This document shows, piece after piece, positions 1 to 8,262 of a stretch of DNA of 64,000 nucleotides. Source of the stretch: Pseudomonas sp. JQ170C (GTDB taxonomy: Bacteria; Pseudomonadota; Gammaproteobacteria; Pseudomonadales; Pseudomonadaceae); the NCBI RefSeq assembly GCF_035581345.1, contig NZ_CP141608.1:3192501-3256500 (forward strand), given 5' to 3'. Every line of letters begins with the position of its first letter. Within the stretch, counting starts at the first letter, position 1. The position numbers and the translations under genes are program-made. The notes beneath the pieces are model-generated. The model ran no database searches, was not told the DNA's origin, and saw nothing but the letters and a program-made list of their open reading frames with translations.

Positions 1-16
1 TTTGGCGGCGGCTACC

Positions 17-1078
17 TCAGAGCGCGTCGACGGACTTGAGCGTAGCCATGTCGATCACGAAGCGGTACTTCACGTCATTGTTTTGCAGGCGGGTAAACGC
101 CTGGTTGATGTCCTCGATGTCGATCATTTCGCAGCTAGGCAGCACCTGATGCTCGGCGCAGAAGTCCAGCAACTCCTGGGTCTGGGCCAGGCCACCGATC
201 AACGAACCTGAAATCGAGCGGTTATTGATGGCCAGCAAGGCACCGTGAATCGGCTCCAGGGGCTCCAGGGCGCCGACCAGCACGAGTTTGCCGTTGCGCG
301 CCAGCAGCATCAGGTAAGGGTTGACGTTGTGGGTGCGCGGGATGGTGTCGACCACAATGTCGAAACTGCTGGCGGCGGTTTTCATCGCCTGGGGGTCGGT
401 AGACAGCAGTACATGGTGCGCACCCAGCGCCAGGGCATCGTCGACCTTGCCGGGCGATGTGGTGATCACCGTGACCCGGGCCCCCAGCGCGACGGCCAGC
501 TTGACCGCCATGTGCCCGAGCCCGCCGAGCCCGACGACCGCCAGGCGCGTGCCCTCCTTCACACCGTACTCACGCATCGGTGCCCACACCGTGATGCCCG
601 CGCACAACAGCGGCCCGGTAAAACGCGGGTCCAGTGCCGGCGGCACTCGCAGCACAAACCGCTCGTTCACGACGATGTGCTGGGCATAGCCGCCGCGGGT
701 CACTTCGCCGCTGATGCGGTCCAGGCCGTTATAGGTGGGGGTCATGCCCTGGGTGCAATGGGCTTGCTGATGCTGCTCGCAGGCTTCACATTGCTGGCAG
801 CTGTCGACCATGCAACCGACGGCGACCCGATCGCCCACCCGGTAACGGCTGACGACCGGGCCCACGGCGCTGACCCGACCGACGATTTCGTGGCCCGGCA
901 CACAGGGAAAGCGCGTGCTTTTCCAGTCGTTGTGCACGTAATGCAGATCGGAATGGCAGACGCCGCAGTAGTCGATGTCGATGGCAACATCGTCGGCGCG
1001 CAGGGCCCGGCGCTCGAATTGCAGGGGTTGGAGTGGCGCGTTGGCTTCATGGACGCCATAGCCGATACAGGTAGTCAT
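17..1078 (-). CDS. Zinc-dependent alcohol dehydrogenase (YahK/cinnamyl-alcohol dehydrogenase type)
   Basis: This 353-residue cytoplasmic protein is a medium-chain zinc alcohol dehydrogenase that should interconvert an alcohol and its aldehyde with NAD(P). Visible motifs are the catalytic zinc region GVCHSD (Cys41-His42) and GHE (62-64), four structural-zinc cysteines (94, 97, 100, 108) and the Rossmann loop GLGGLGHMAV. The ATG at 1078 follows a GGAG; the open frame continues upstream into a REP element, so the longer start is rejected. It is the last gene of a minus-strand run after the LuxE-like and LuxC-like genes, separated from the latter by a REP doublet. Oxidation of alcohols released by the neighbouring alkyl sulfatase is an inference; aldehyde detoxification, as in YahK, is an alternative. 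Confidence 0.88.
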   Translation of the reverse strand: MTTCIGYGVHEANAPLQPLQFERRALRADDVAIDIDYCGVCHSDLHYVHNDWKSTRFPCVPGHEIVGRVSAVGPVVSRYRVGDRVAVGCMVDSCQQCEACEQHQQAHCTQGMTPTYNGLDRISGEVTRGGYAQHIVVNERFVLRVPPALDPRFTGPLLCAGITVWAPMREYGVKEGTRLAVVGLGGLGHMAVKLAVALGARVTVITTSPGKVDDALALGAHHVLLSTDPQAMKTAASSFDIVVDTIPRTHNVNPYLMLLARNGKLVLVGALEPLEPIHGALLAINNRSISGSLIGGLAQTQELLDFCAEHQVLPSCEMIDIEDINQAFTRLQNNDVKYRFVIDMATLKSVDAL

Positions 1079-1105
1079 ACAGAAGTTCTCCAAAGGTGAA
1101 TGACC

Positions 1106-1195
1106 GTAGGAGCGGGCTTGCCCCGCGAAAGCGTGCGAATGGTCAACATTGATGTTGAACATGCTGGCCTCTTCGCGGGGCAAGCCCGCTCCTAC
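1106..1195. repeat. REP doublet (REPIN) between the LuxC-like and alcohol dehydrogenase genes
   Basis: Two inverted copies of the Pseudomonas REP sequence (GTAGGAGCGGGCTTGCCCC...) lie at 1106-1129 and 1172-1195 with perfectly complementary 24-base arms. The short spacer holds a second perfect dyad, TCAACAT-TG-ATGTTGA, at 1143-1158. Transcribed, the whole would fold into a long hairpin and could stabilise or attenuate the message between the two genes. Confidence 0.92.
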
Positions 1196-1213
1196 AGGGT
1201 CCGGGGTTGTGGG

Positions 1214-2671
1214 TTAGATCGAGGGGCGCAGCCAGGGCGCGGCGCTGGTATGCGGGGCGGCGATCTGGCTGGAGATCCACTTGCCCATGCGCCGCATCGG
1301 CTCGATGGAGTCCTGAGGGGCGGCAAACTTCATGGCCGCGGCGTAGCCCAGCGAGACGATGCGCTGGGCGCCATACAGCGGCAGTACATCCTTGAGCTGA
1401 TCCTTGATGCTTTCCGGATAGACGCCGACGGTCTGGGTGTAGGCATCCACCGCCGCCATCATTTCGCTCAAGTCATCGACCGGCACCAGGTTGGCGGTGC
1501 GGTCATCCAGGCTGGCGCTGAAGGACACCGGCTCAGGCAACTGCGAACAGATGATGGCGCCCTCGCCGTCCTTGCCGCCGATGACCTTGTACCAGTCGTC
1601 ATCCAGGCGCAGCGCATCGACGTGGGCCTTGAGGCCCTGGTCGTAACGCTTGGGCGCGGTGCTGAGGGTATTGGGCAGGCCGATCATGGCGTCATAGACG
1701 TAGCGGCCGAAGGTGTTGAGCTTTTCCAGGCCCTGCTCGTCGGTGCCGCTCTGTACGTACACCACCCGGGCACAGACACAGCCCTTCTGGTTGATCGCGC
1801 CGATATCGGCGGCCAGGCGTACCGCCGCTTCGCGCATGGTTTCCTCGCTGTCGAAGGTGGCCTGGCCGATGATGCTGGCGCTGCGCTTGGGATCGAGGGA
1901 AATCAGCTCCAGGCCGGGCTGGACGTAACGGGTCACGTGCTTCATCGAGGCGAAACCGCCCCAAGCGACGATTTTCTCCAGGTTCTGCGGCTGGTACAGG
2001 CGCTGCTCGAACGCCTCGTCACCGCCCTTCCAGTAGGCCACCGAGAGGTGTTTGGTGATCGGGTGATCGGGGGCCATGTCGACCATGGTGCGGGCAATGG
2101 CCAGTGCGGTGAACGGGTCGTTGGACGGCGCCTTGATGATCGCATCGCTGCGCAGGACCATGTTGCGGATGATCGTCCACAGCGACAGCGACACCGCATT
2201 GCCGGCGACGATGTGCAGGGTCCGGGCGCCAAAGCAACGCACTTCCAGCTCGGTACCATCGCGCAGCTGTTGCGACACCCAGCCTTCCAGGTACTTGATG
2301 CCGACGGTGGTTTCGGCCATCTCGGTGATGAGCTCACGGGACAGCAGGTGCTGCAGCCCCATGTACGAGCCCTTGACGATGGTCGGCGTGGTGGGCGCGG
2401 TCAGGTACGACAGCTCGCAGGCTTCCTGCAGGTAGGGGTTCTTGTCCAGCGCCAGGCGCTCGCCGAGGGCGACGGCGTAGTCGAGAATGTCGTCGAAGCT
2501 CAAGGTGTACAGGTCGGCGAGCCTGGCCGGGTTGCCCAGCGGCAATTGGTCGATGTACCGGGTCGCGTCCGGGGTGAGGAAGCTCAGGTCGCCACCGCGG
2601 CCACCCACTTCAATCAGGTTGTCGGTAATTACCTGGCCACGGATGATCATTGGCGCAATAGGGTGGGTCAT
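1214..2671 (-). CDS. LuxC-family acyl-CoA/acyl-protein reductase
   Basis: This 485-residue protein belongs to the LuxC fatty-acid reductase family, which reduces an activated acyl group to an aldehyde with NADPH through an acyl-cysteine intermediate. The probable catalytic cysteine lies in NQKGCVCARV (Cys298, with Cys300 beside it), within an aldehyde-dehydrogenase-like fold. The ATG at 2671 has an SD-like GGAGG located inside the end of the upstream LuxE-like gene, three bases after its stop, so the two are translationally linked. No luciferase luxAB genes are present, so this is not bioluminescence. With the alcohol dehydrogenase and alkyl sulfatase beside it, it may instead connect fatty aldehyde and acyl thioester pools; direction is unknown. 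Confidence 0.85.
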   Translation of the reverse strand: MTHPIAPMIIRGQVITDNLIEVGGRGGDLSFLTPDATRYIDQLPLGNPARLADLYTLSFDDILDYAVALGERLALDKNPYLQEACELSYLTAPTTPTIVKGSYMGLQHLLSRELITEMAETTVGIKYLEGWVSQQLRDGTELEVRCFGARTLHIVAGNAVSLSLWTIIRNMVLRSDAIIKAPSNDPFTALAIARTMVDMAPDHPITKHLSVAYWKGGDEAFEQRLYQPQNLEKIVAWGGFASMKHVTRYVQPGLELISLDPKRSASIIGQATFDSEETMREAAVRLAADIGAINQKGCVCARVVYVQSGTDEQGLEKLNTFGRYVYDAMIGLPNTLSTAPKRYDQGLKAHVDALRLDDDWYKVIGGKDGEGAIICSQLPEPVSFSASLDDRTANLVPVDDLSEMMAAVDAYTQTVGVYPESIKDQLKDVLPLYGAQRIVSLGYAAAMKFAAPQDSIEPMRRMGKWISSQIAAPHTSAAPWLRPSI

Positions 2672-2674
2672 GGC

Positions 2675-4105
2675 TCAGGCCTCCAGGGTGTTGAGGAAGT
2701 CCATCGCTTCGCGATGGGACTGTTCGGATGCAGCGCAGGTGATCTTGTCGTCCCCGCCGTTCTTTTCGCTGTAGCGCTGGATGGCCCCGACCGCGTAGCG
2801 GCTGTGGCGTCCGCAACCGCAGGGCTGGTCCCACTCGATGGTGACTTCGTCGCCGCTGATAAAGCCGCCCCAGTGGATTTCGGCCCCCAGGTCGAAGAAC
2901 GCGGCACGGCCTGTCTGGCGCCCCTGCCGTGGCAGCGGCTTGCTGGTGTCGGGGTCGAGCAGGAATGGGATCGCGGTGTGCGAGAAGTGGTAGTTGCCGT
3001 TTTCACAGCGCATGGCCGAGCCACTGACCACTTCCGACATGGCATAGGACTCGTGCAGGGTCTTAACGCCAATGAAGCGCATGACGTCTTCGCGCCAGTT
3101 CTCCGGCGGCACCACGCCCTTGGCGCCGCCGGTGGTGACGATGTAGGAATCGGCATCGAACACGCCTTCCAGGCCACGTTCCAGCCCGGCCTTGGCCATG
3201 TTGTGCAGCAGGTTCCAGGTACCGCCGATGTACACGCGCTTGCCCTTCAGGCGGGTGGCGATGTCATCGAAGAAGGCCGCCAGGTGCTGGGGCATCTCGG
3301 CCTGTTGCTGGTCGAAGGTCTTTTTCTTGGCCAGCAGTTCAGGCGCGATCACCAGGCGATCCAGCGTGCCATTGGCGTGCGCCGCGCGCAGCCTTGCGCC
3401 CAGGCGCAGTACGTCGCTGGAGAGGGTCGTTGGATAGGCCGGATGAAAGTGCGAGGGATCGGGCAGCAGCACCCGAACCAGCGAGCCGATACCGCGCAGG
3501 TGGCTCAGGTAGCCTTTGCGGTAGTACGGGTAGGCGGTGTGCAGGTCCGGGTCCGGGGTATCGGCGCCGGTCATGTTCCAGGCGTACAGCTTGCGCACCT
3601 GGGAGGCCTTGTCGAACTCACGGACACTGCACGGCAGGAACGACAGCGTCCCGGAGGTGCCCGAGGTGTGGCACAGGCACAGTTCAGGGATTGCGCTGTC
3701 CATGGTCTCGAACCAGTCGTCCAGGCCCTTGCAGGCGCTGACATCGACGGCGGCGATCTTTTCCGCCAGTTCCGGGGTGACCAGCTTGCCCAGCCATTTG
3801 TTGATGGCGGCGAAGTTGTTCTTTTCCAGCAGCGATGGCGGATAGGACTTGAACATCGTGTGCTCGAACAGCAGCGGCACCACGTCATCCAGCGTCTCGA
3901 TGTGCTCGATGCCTTCGGCGTCTGCCAGCTTTTTGAGCACCGCGATACGGTCGCGCATTTGCGCAAACCGACGTTTCAAGCCAGCCAGTTGCAGTTCGTC
4001 GATCTGCGCCAAGGGCATGTGCTTCCAGTTCTGCAGGTTATGCCCGACCAAGGCCACTGGGTCGGTGAGCAGCAGCTCGACCTGCGCTTGTGTTGTTGTT
4101 TTCAC
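2675..4105 (-). CDS. LuxE-family acyl-protein synthetase-like protein
   Basis: The product resembles LuxE acyl-protein synthetase, which activates a fatty acid with ATP and passes it to the LuxC reductase. It shows an adenylate-type loop CHTSGTSGTLSFLP (about residues 145-158 from the chosen start), ESYAMSE, and a C-terminal CGCGR cluster typical of the family. At 476 residues it is about 100 longer than Photobacterium LuxE, mostly at the N-terminus. I chose GTG at 4105 because it has AGGAG eight bases upstream; another GTG at 4204 has no convincing ribosome site. The first codons contain AAAACAACAACA, a possible Hfq/Crc site. Its partner is the LuxC-like gene three bases downstream. Confidence 0.8.
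   Translation of the reverse strand: MKTTTQAQVELLLTDPVALVGHNLQNWKHMPLAQIDELQLAGLKRRFAQMRDRIAVLKKLADAEGIEHIETLDDVVPLLFEHTMFKSYPPSLLEKNNFAAINKWLGKLVTPELAEKIAAVDVSACKGLDDWFETMDSAIPELCLCHTSGTSGTLSFLPCSVREFDKASQVRKLYAWNMTGADTPDPDLHTAYPYYRKGYLSHLRGIGSLVRVLLPDPSHFHPAYPTTLSSDVLRLGARLRAAHANGTLDRLVIAPELLAKKKTFDQQQAEMPQHLAAFFDDIATRLKGKRVYIGGTWNLLHNMAKAGLERGLEGVFDADSYIVTTGGAKGVVPPENWREDVMRFIGVKTLHESYAMSEVVSGSAMRCENGNYHFSHTAIPFLLDPDTSKPLPRQGRQTGRAAFFDLGAEIHWGGFISGDEVTIEWDQPCGCGRHSRYAVGAIQRYSEKNGGDDKITCAASEQSHREAMDFLNTLEA
4093..4100 (-). promoter_or_regulatory. Candidate Hfq/Crc (CA) motif at LuxE-like start
   Basis: AACAACAA lies in codons 2-5 of the gene, within the zone where Hfq/Crc binding blocks ribosome loading in Pseudomonas (consensus AAnAAnAA). 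Binding is inferred from the motif only. Confidence 0.5.
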
Positions 4106-4319
4106 TGGACCGTCTCCTGGAATGTGCTCGATCGCGCCTGGGCCGGATGCCGGTGTGGGTGGCGCGATCACCTGGCCGTCGATGGGTAACGGCCTTGTTG
4201 GCACCGCCAGTTTAGGGCCCTTGGCGGCAAAACCATTTCCGGATTCCGCCCCCTGAAACTCAACACTAATCCATTGGTTTTATTGGCTATTTTTGCTTTT
4301 GACGGATCACACCAGGGCG

Positions 4320-4997
4320 CTATTCCGCATCCGCCGTGGTCAGCAGTGCATGGAGCATGCGCGCCAGCATCCGCACGGTGTCGTCCTGCAGCAGGTAGTC
4401 CGGTCTTTCGATCAGTAGCGCACGGGGTAGCGCGGTGACGGCCTGGTAGGCGAGAAACCCCGCCTTGTCGCGATCGCGCACCAGCACCTGGTCGGAGAAG
4501 CGTTGCACCAGTGCAGGAATCACCATCGAAATCCAGAAGCGCTCCGGCTTGACGATCTCCAGGCGCACCAGTTCGCCGTAGTAGGCAGCCTTGATGCTCA
4601 ATTGCGAGTCGATCTGCAACCAGCGGTGCAAGGCTGCAAGCCCGGTGCGCAAGACCATTTCGATGCCGTCATACAGGGTTGCCGACGCCGGCAGCGCATG
4701 GATGCTGGCGATCATCTGCAGGCGCCCATCGGCGCGGTAGTCGTCGAAAATGGCGCCGATCAGCGATTCGATGGTGGGGAAATACTCGTAGATGGAACTG
4801 ATCGCCACGCCCGAATAGTCGGAAAGTCGATAGATCGACAGCGCCTCGCGCCCTTCCCGCTCGAGGATCTCCCGCCCGGCGGTTTTCAAGGCATCGACCA
4901 GGGCCACCGAGCGTGCCTGCTTCGGTTGCTTGCGCGGCCTGGCCGGCAGTTCCACCAGCACGTTGTCGGGGCCGCGCAGCTCATCGGTACGGGCCAT
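4320..4997 (-). CDS. TetR-family transcriptional regulator
   Basis: This 225-residue protein has an N-terminal TetR helix-turn-helix (about residues 53-80, including YRLSDYSGVAISSIYEYF) followed by a helical ligand-binding region. Its ATG begins three bases after the stop of the alkyl sulfatase gene, so the two are probably cotranscribed and the regulator is likely to control this unit. A 214-bp gap then separates it from the LuxE-like gene; that gap is AT-richer than its surroundings and may carry a separate promoter. The ligand is unknown; a fatty alcohol, acyl-CoA or surfactant is plausible. I found no convincing operator. Confidence 0.88.
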   Translation of the reverse strand: MARTDELRGPDNVLVELPARPRKQPKQARSVALVDALKTAGREILEREGREALSIYRLSDYSGVAISSIYEYFPTIESLIGAIFDDYRADGRLQMIASIHALPASATLYDGIEMVLRTGLAALHRWLQIDSQLSIKAAYYGELVRLEIVKPERFWISMVIPALVQRFSDQVLVRDRDKAGFLAYQAVTALPRALLIERPDYLLQDDTVRMLARMLHALLTTADAE

Positions 4998-5000
4998 GGC

Positions 5001-6971
5001 TCAGGGCGTCACAATATTGAAGGTCGGCTGGAAGCTGGCCAGCATGCCGAGCATCGCCTTGAAGCGTTGTGCATCCCCTTCGAGCTTGATATCCCCCTGC
5101 TTGAACGCCGTCGGGAAATCCAGCTGGCGCAGGCTGATGCGGTCCATCACATCCTTGCTCATGGTCACCGTGGCATCGGCCTGGGCATGACTGGCGCGCT
5201 CGCGGTAGGTCAATACACCGTTGCGCAGGGTCAGGGCAAAGTGCTGGTCGAGGTCACTGAAGTTCCAGTTCACGGTCATGTCGTGGCCCTGGGCCTTGTC
5301 CGAGTCCATGCGCACGGCCAGCACATCCATGAACATTGCCGGGGTCGCCGCCCGGATCAGGTCGGAGGTGGCCTGGGGCGCCTGCTGTGGCTGGACCTGA
5401 CGCAACTCCTGGGCACCGGTCAGGTACATGTTGCGCCAGATCGCCGACTCGCTGCGGTAACCCAGCTGCTCCAGCGCATCGGCCTGGGCCTGGCGGGCGC
5501 GCGGGTTGCCGGGCTCGGCGAACACCAGGTGGTTGCCCAGCTGCGCCGCCCAGCGGTAATCGCCTCTGTCCATCGCCGCCTGCATCTGCGCCAGCACCTT
5601 GTCGGCCCCGCCCATCGCTTGCACATAGTGCTTGCCGGCCTCGACCGGGGGCAGCGGATCGAGGTTGGCCGGGTTGGCGTCATAGAACCCCAGGTAGCGT
5701 TGATACACCGCCCGGCTGTTGAAGCTCAGGGTGCCGTAGTAGCCCCGGGCGTACCATTTCTGGTCAAGCTGGCCGGGCAGCTTCTTCATCGCGTCGGCGA
5801 TTTCCAGCGGGGTCATGCCCTGGTTCAGCAGGTGCAAGGTGCGGTTGTTGATGAAGGCGTACATGTCGCGCTGGTCGGCCAGCAGGGTGCGGATGCCTTC
5901 ACTGCCCCAGGTCGGCCAGTTGTGCTGGGCGAACATCACCTGGGCCTTGTCGCCATAGCGAACCAGACTGTCGTCGAGGAACTGCCCCCAGGCCTTGGCA
6001 TCGCGCACTTGCGCGCCACGCGGGGTCAGCACGTTGTGCATCGACATCACCGCGTTTTCAGACATGCACAGCGCCTGCATCTGCGGCAGGTACACGTTCA
6101 TTTCCGCCGGTGCCTCGGTGCCCGGGGTGAGCTGGAACTCGAACTGCACGCCGGCAATCACCTGTTTTTGCAGCGGTTGCACAATCAGATCGGTCGGTGC
6201 AATCAGGCTGATGGTACCGCCCACCCCGGCGGCCTTGCCGATGCCGGTATCCACTTGTCCGTGCTCGTTCCTGGGCACGGCCCCGCCGCTCTGGTACGCG
6301 CCGCGGCGGAACATGGCCGTGCCTGCCAGCACGTTTTCCTGGATCGCGTGCTCCATGAAGCCTTCCGGGGCGTAGATGCGCACCTTCCCCGCCTTGACCT
6401 CGGCCTCGTCGACCACACCGCGTACCCCACCGAAGTGGTCCACATGGCTATGGCTATAGATCACCGCCACCACCGGCTTGCGCGGGCGGTGCTGGTAATA
6501 CAGCTCAAGGCCGGCCTTCGCCGTCTCGGTCATGTACAGCGGGTCGATGATGATCAGGCCGTCGTCACCTTCGATGACGGTCATGTTCGCCAGGTCAATG
6601 CCGCGAACCTGGTAGATCTTCTCGGTGACCTGGAACAGACCGGCATTGGCATTCAGCTGCGCCATGCGCCACAGGCTGGGATTGACCGAGTCCGGGGCGT
6701 CCTGCTGGTTGAGAAAGTCGTACTGGTGGGTGTTCCACACCGGCTTGCCCGCGGCATTTTTGATCTCGCCTTCGAAGGCGGCCACCAGCCCGCGGCGGGC
6801 GGCCTCGAAGTCGGCGCGATCCTGGAACGGCAGTTGATCGAGCACGGCGTGGTTGAGGGCTGCGGTGCTCGGGCTCGCGGCCTTGACATGGGTGCTTTCA
6901 CCGTCCTGCGCCCAGGCCGGGCCGCCAGCCAGGGTGATGGCCGTGACAAGAACCGCCAGGGAATTGCGCAT
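5001..6971 (-). CDS. sdsA1: Exported alkyl sulfatase, SdsA1 type (metallo-beta-lactamase fold)
   Basis: The 656-residue product closely matches the architecture of Pseudomonas SdsA1, which hydrolyses primary alkyl sulfates such as dodecyl sulfate to alcohol and sulfate. It has a Sec signal peptide (residues 1-21, ending AWA), the metal-binding motif HSHVDH at 174-179, a middle helical dimerisation region and a C-terminal SCP2-like domain. Family length is about 658 residues. The ATG at 6971 follows AAGGAG; the frame stays open upstream but that part looks non-coding. It heads the minus-strand unit with a TetR gene directly after it, divergent from a LacI gene. Secondary-alkyl sulfatases of the same superfamily are less likely because of the close length match. 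Confidence 0.93.
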   Translation of the reverse strand: MRNSLAVLVTAITLAGGPAWAQDGESTHVKAASPSTAALNHAVLDQLPFQDRADFEAARRGLVAAFEGEIKNAAGKPVWNTHQYDFLNQQDAPDSVNPSLWRMAQLNANAGLFQVTEKIYQVRGIDLANMTVIEGDDGLIIIDPLYMTETAKAGLELYYQHRPRKPVVAVIYSHSHVDHFGGVRGVVDEAEVKAGKVRIYAPEGFMEHAIQENVLAGTAMFRRGAYQSGGAVPRNEHGQVDTGIGKAAGVGGTISLIAPTDLIVQPLQKQVIAGVQFEFQLTPGTEAPAEMNVYLPQMQALCMSENAVMSMHNVLTPRGAQVRDAKAWGQFLDDSLVRYGDKAQVMFAQHNWPTWGSEGIRTLLADQRDMYAFINNRTLHLLNQGMTPLEIADAMKKLPGQLDQKWYARGYYGTLSFNSRAVYQRYLGFYDANPANLDPLPPVEAGKHYVQAMGGADKVLAQMQAAMDRGDYRWAAQLGNHLVFAEPGNPRARQAQADALEQLGYRSESAIWRNMYLTGAQELRQVQPQQAPQATSDLIRAATPAMFMDVLAVRMDSDKAQGHDMTVNWNFSDLDQHFALTLRNGVLTYRERASHAQADATVTMSKDVMDRISLRQLDFPTAFKQGDIKLEGDAQRFKAMLGMLASFQPTFNIVTP

Positions 6972-7063
6972 ATCGACTCCTTTTATGTGGAACCTGTCCA
7001 CTGATGATGTGCTGGCAAGCCTTGCTCGCCCTGTTGAACAGGCTATGCGCACGGCTGCCCACC

Positions 7064-7086
7064 CTCCCCCCTCTCTTCGGGGGGAG
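7064..7086. other. Perfect inverted repeat in the sulfatase/LacI divergent gap
   Basis: CTCCCCCC and GGGGGGAG form perfect 8-bp arms around a 7-base loop, lying in the 197-bp gap between two divergent genes. No T-run follows in either direction, so it is not a standard terminator. It could be a leader hairpin or a protein site. A second short palindrome, CCTGTTGAACAGG, lies at 7030-7042. Confidence 0.5.
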
Positions 7087-7123
7087 TTGCCTGGGCGCTG
7101 CGTCGATAGCATCTGGCTCATGA

Positions 7124-7139
7124 GTGCACACGATTGCAC
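7124..7139. promoter_or_regulatory. Candidate LacI-family operator
   Basis: GTGCACACGATTGCAC is a dyad with perfect 5-bp outer arms and a CG step exactly at its centre, which is the usual form of LacI/GalR-family operators. It lies 29 bases before the lacI-type start, a suitable place for autoregulation. No second copy was noticed before the carrier gene. Confidence 0.5.
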
Positions 7140-7168
7140 AGGTTTGAACAACGGCCGGAGCGAACCCC

Positions 7169-8215
7169 ATGAAGCACCCCAGCACTGCCCAGGATTGCGC
7201 TGCCCAGCCAGGCTGTGCGCCTGTGGTGCGTGTCACCGCCAGGGACCTGGCACAGCGCATCGGGGTCGCCACCTCCACGGTCACCCGTGCCTTCGATGCG
7301 CAGTCGCGCATCTCGGCCGGCCTGCGCGCACGCATCCTGGCCATGGCCGACGAGCTGGGCTACCGGCCCAATGCCATCGCCCGCTCCTTGAACCTGCGCA
7401 AGACCGGCATCGTCGCGGTGGTGGTCGGCGACATGGCCAACCCCTTCTACCCCGCGCTGCTTGAAGAATTCTCCCGACAATTGCGCCAGACAGGGCGGCA
7501 ACTGCTGCTCTTCGTGGTGCCGCCCGGCAGCGATGCCGACGACCTGATGCCGCAACTGCTGCAGTACCAGGTCGACGCCATTGCCGTGACGGCGGCCAAG
7601 CTGTCTTCACACATGGCCCGGCTGTGCGCCCGCCAGGGTGTCGCCGTGGTGTTCATCAACCGCCGGGTGCAGGACGAGACGGTCTGGTCGGTGTGCTGCG
7701 ACAACGAGCGCATGGCGGCCGAAGTGGCCGACTATCTGCTGGGACAGCGGCGCCAGGCCTGCGCCTTCGTGTCCGGCGATTCGAGCATCTCCACCACGGC
7801 AGACCGCCTGCGCGGCTTCGAGCGCGGGCTGGCCGCGCAGGGTCAACGCTTGGTCGCCTGCGTCGAAGGTGGATACACCTATGAAGGCGGACGCGAGGCG
7901 GCGGCCCAGCTGTTCGGCGCCGGCAAAGCCGGCATCGATGCGGTGTTCTGCGCCAACGACGTCATGGCCCTGGGCGTACTCGGCTACCTGCGCATGAACA
8001 CGTCCTTGCGCGTGCCCGAGGACGTCGCGGTGGTCGGTTTCGACGACATCCGCGCGGCGGCCTGGCCGGAAAACGGCCTGACCACCGTGCACCAGCCCCT
8101 GAGCCAGATGATCGCCTGCGCCATCGGCCTGCTCAGCGAAGGGCGCCCCGCCACCGGCCTTGCCCCGGCGCTGCACGAGGTGCCGGGGCGACTGATCATT
8201 CGCTCCACGGCCTGA
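7169..8215 (+). CDS. LacI-family transcriptional regulator
   Basis: This 348-residue protein has a LacI-type helix-turn-helix near residues 22-45 (TARDLAQRIGVATSTVTRAF) and hinge helix, then a periplasmic-binding-protein-like ligand domain ending around VGFDDI and TVHQPL motifs typical of the family. It precedes and reads with the MFS, HisD-like, thioesterase, SDR and arylsulfatase genes, so it probably represses that unit in the absence of the transported compound. A dyad with a central CG at 7124-7139 is a candidate operator. The inducer is unknown. Confidence 0.92.
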   Translation: MKHPSTAQDCAAQPGCAPVVRVTARDLAQRIGVATSTVTRAFDAQSRISAGLRARILAMADELGYRPNAIARSLNLRKTGIVAVVVGDMANPFYPALLEEFSRQLRQTGRQLLLFVVPPGSDADDLMPQLLQYQVDAIAVTAAKLSSHMARLCARQGVAVVFINRRVQDETVWSVCCDNERMAAEVADYLLGQRRQACAFVSGDSSISTTADRLRGFERGLAAQGQRLVACVEGGYTYEGGREAAAQLFGAGKAGIDAVFCANDVMALGVLGYLRMNTSLRVPEDVAVVGFDDIRAAAWPENGLTTVHQPLSQMIACAIGLLSEGRPATGLAPALHEVPGRLIIRSTA

Positions 8216-8244
8216 CCGGGCAACCCCTGCAATCTCACAACGAC

Positions 8245-8252
8245 AACAACAA
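8245..8252 (+). promoter_or_regulatory. Candidate Hfq/Crc (CA) motif before MFS gene
   Basis: AACAACAA, within a longer ACAACAACAA run (8243-8252), directly abuts the GGAG ribosome site of the carrier gene. This is the classical placement for Crc/Hfq translational repression in Pseudomonas. Confidence 0.6.
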
Positions 8253-8262
8253 GGAGACAGCC

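Noticed and set aside
17-4105. Bioluminescence operon
   Set aside because: Only LuxC-like and LuxE-like genes are found; luxA, luxB and luxD are absent.
1100-4189. Plus-strand open frame of over 1,000 codons
   Set aside because: It is antisense to the LuxC-like and LuxE-like genes, has no domain signature, and reflects the high third-position GC of the real genes.
4503-7004. Plus-strand open frame of 833 codons
   Set aside because: It lies opposite the TetR and alkyl sulfatase genes, whose motifs and start sites are clear; its sequence is His/Gln/Arg-rich shadow coding.
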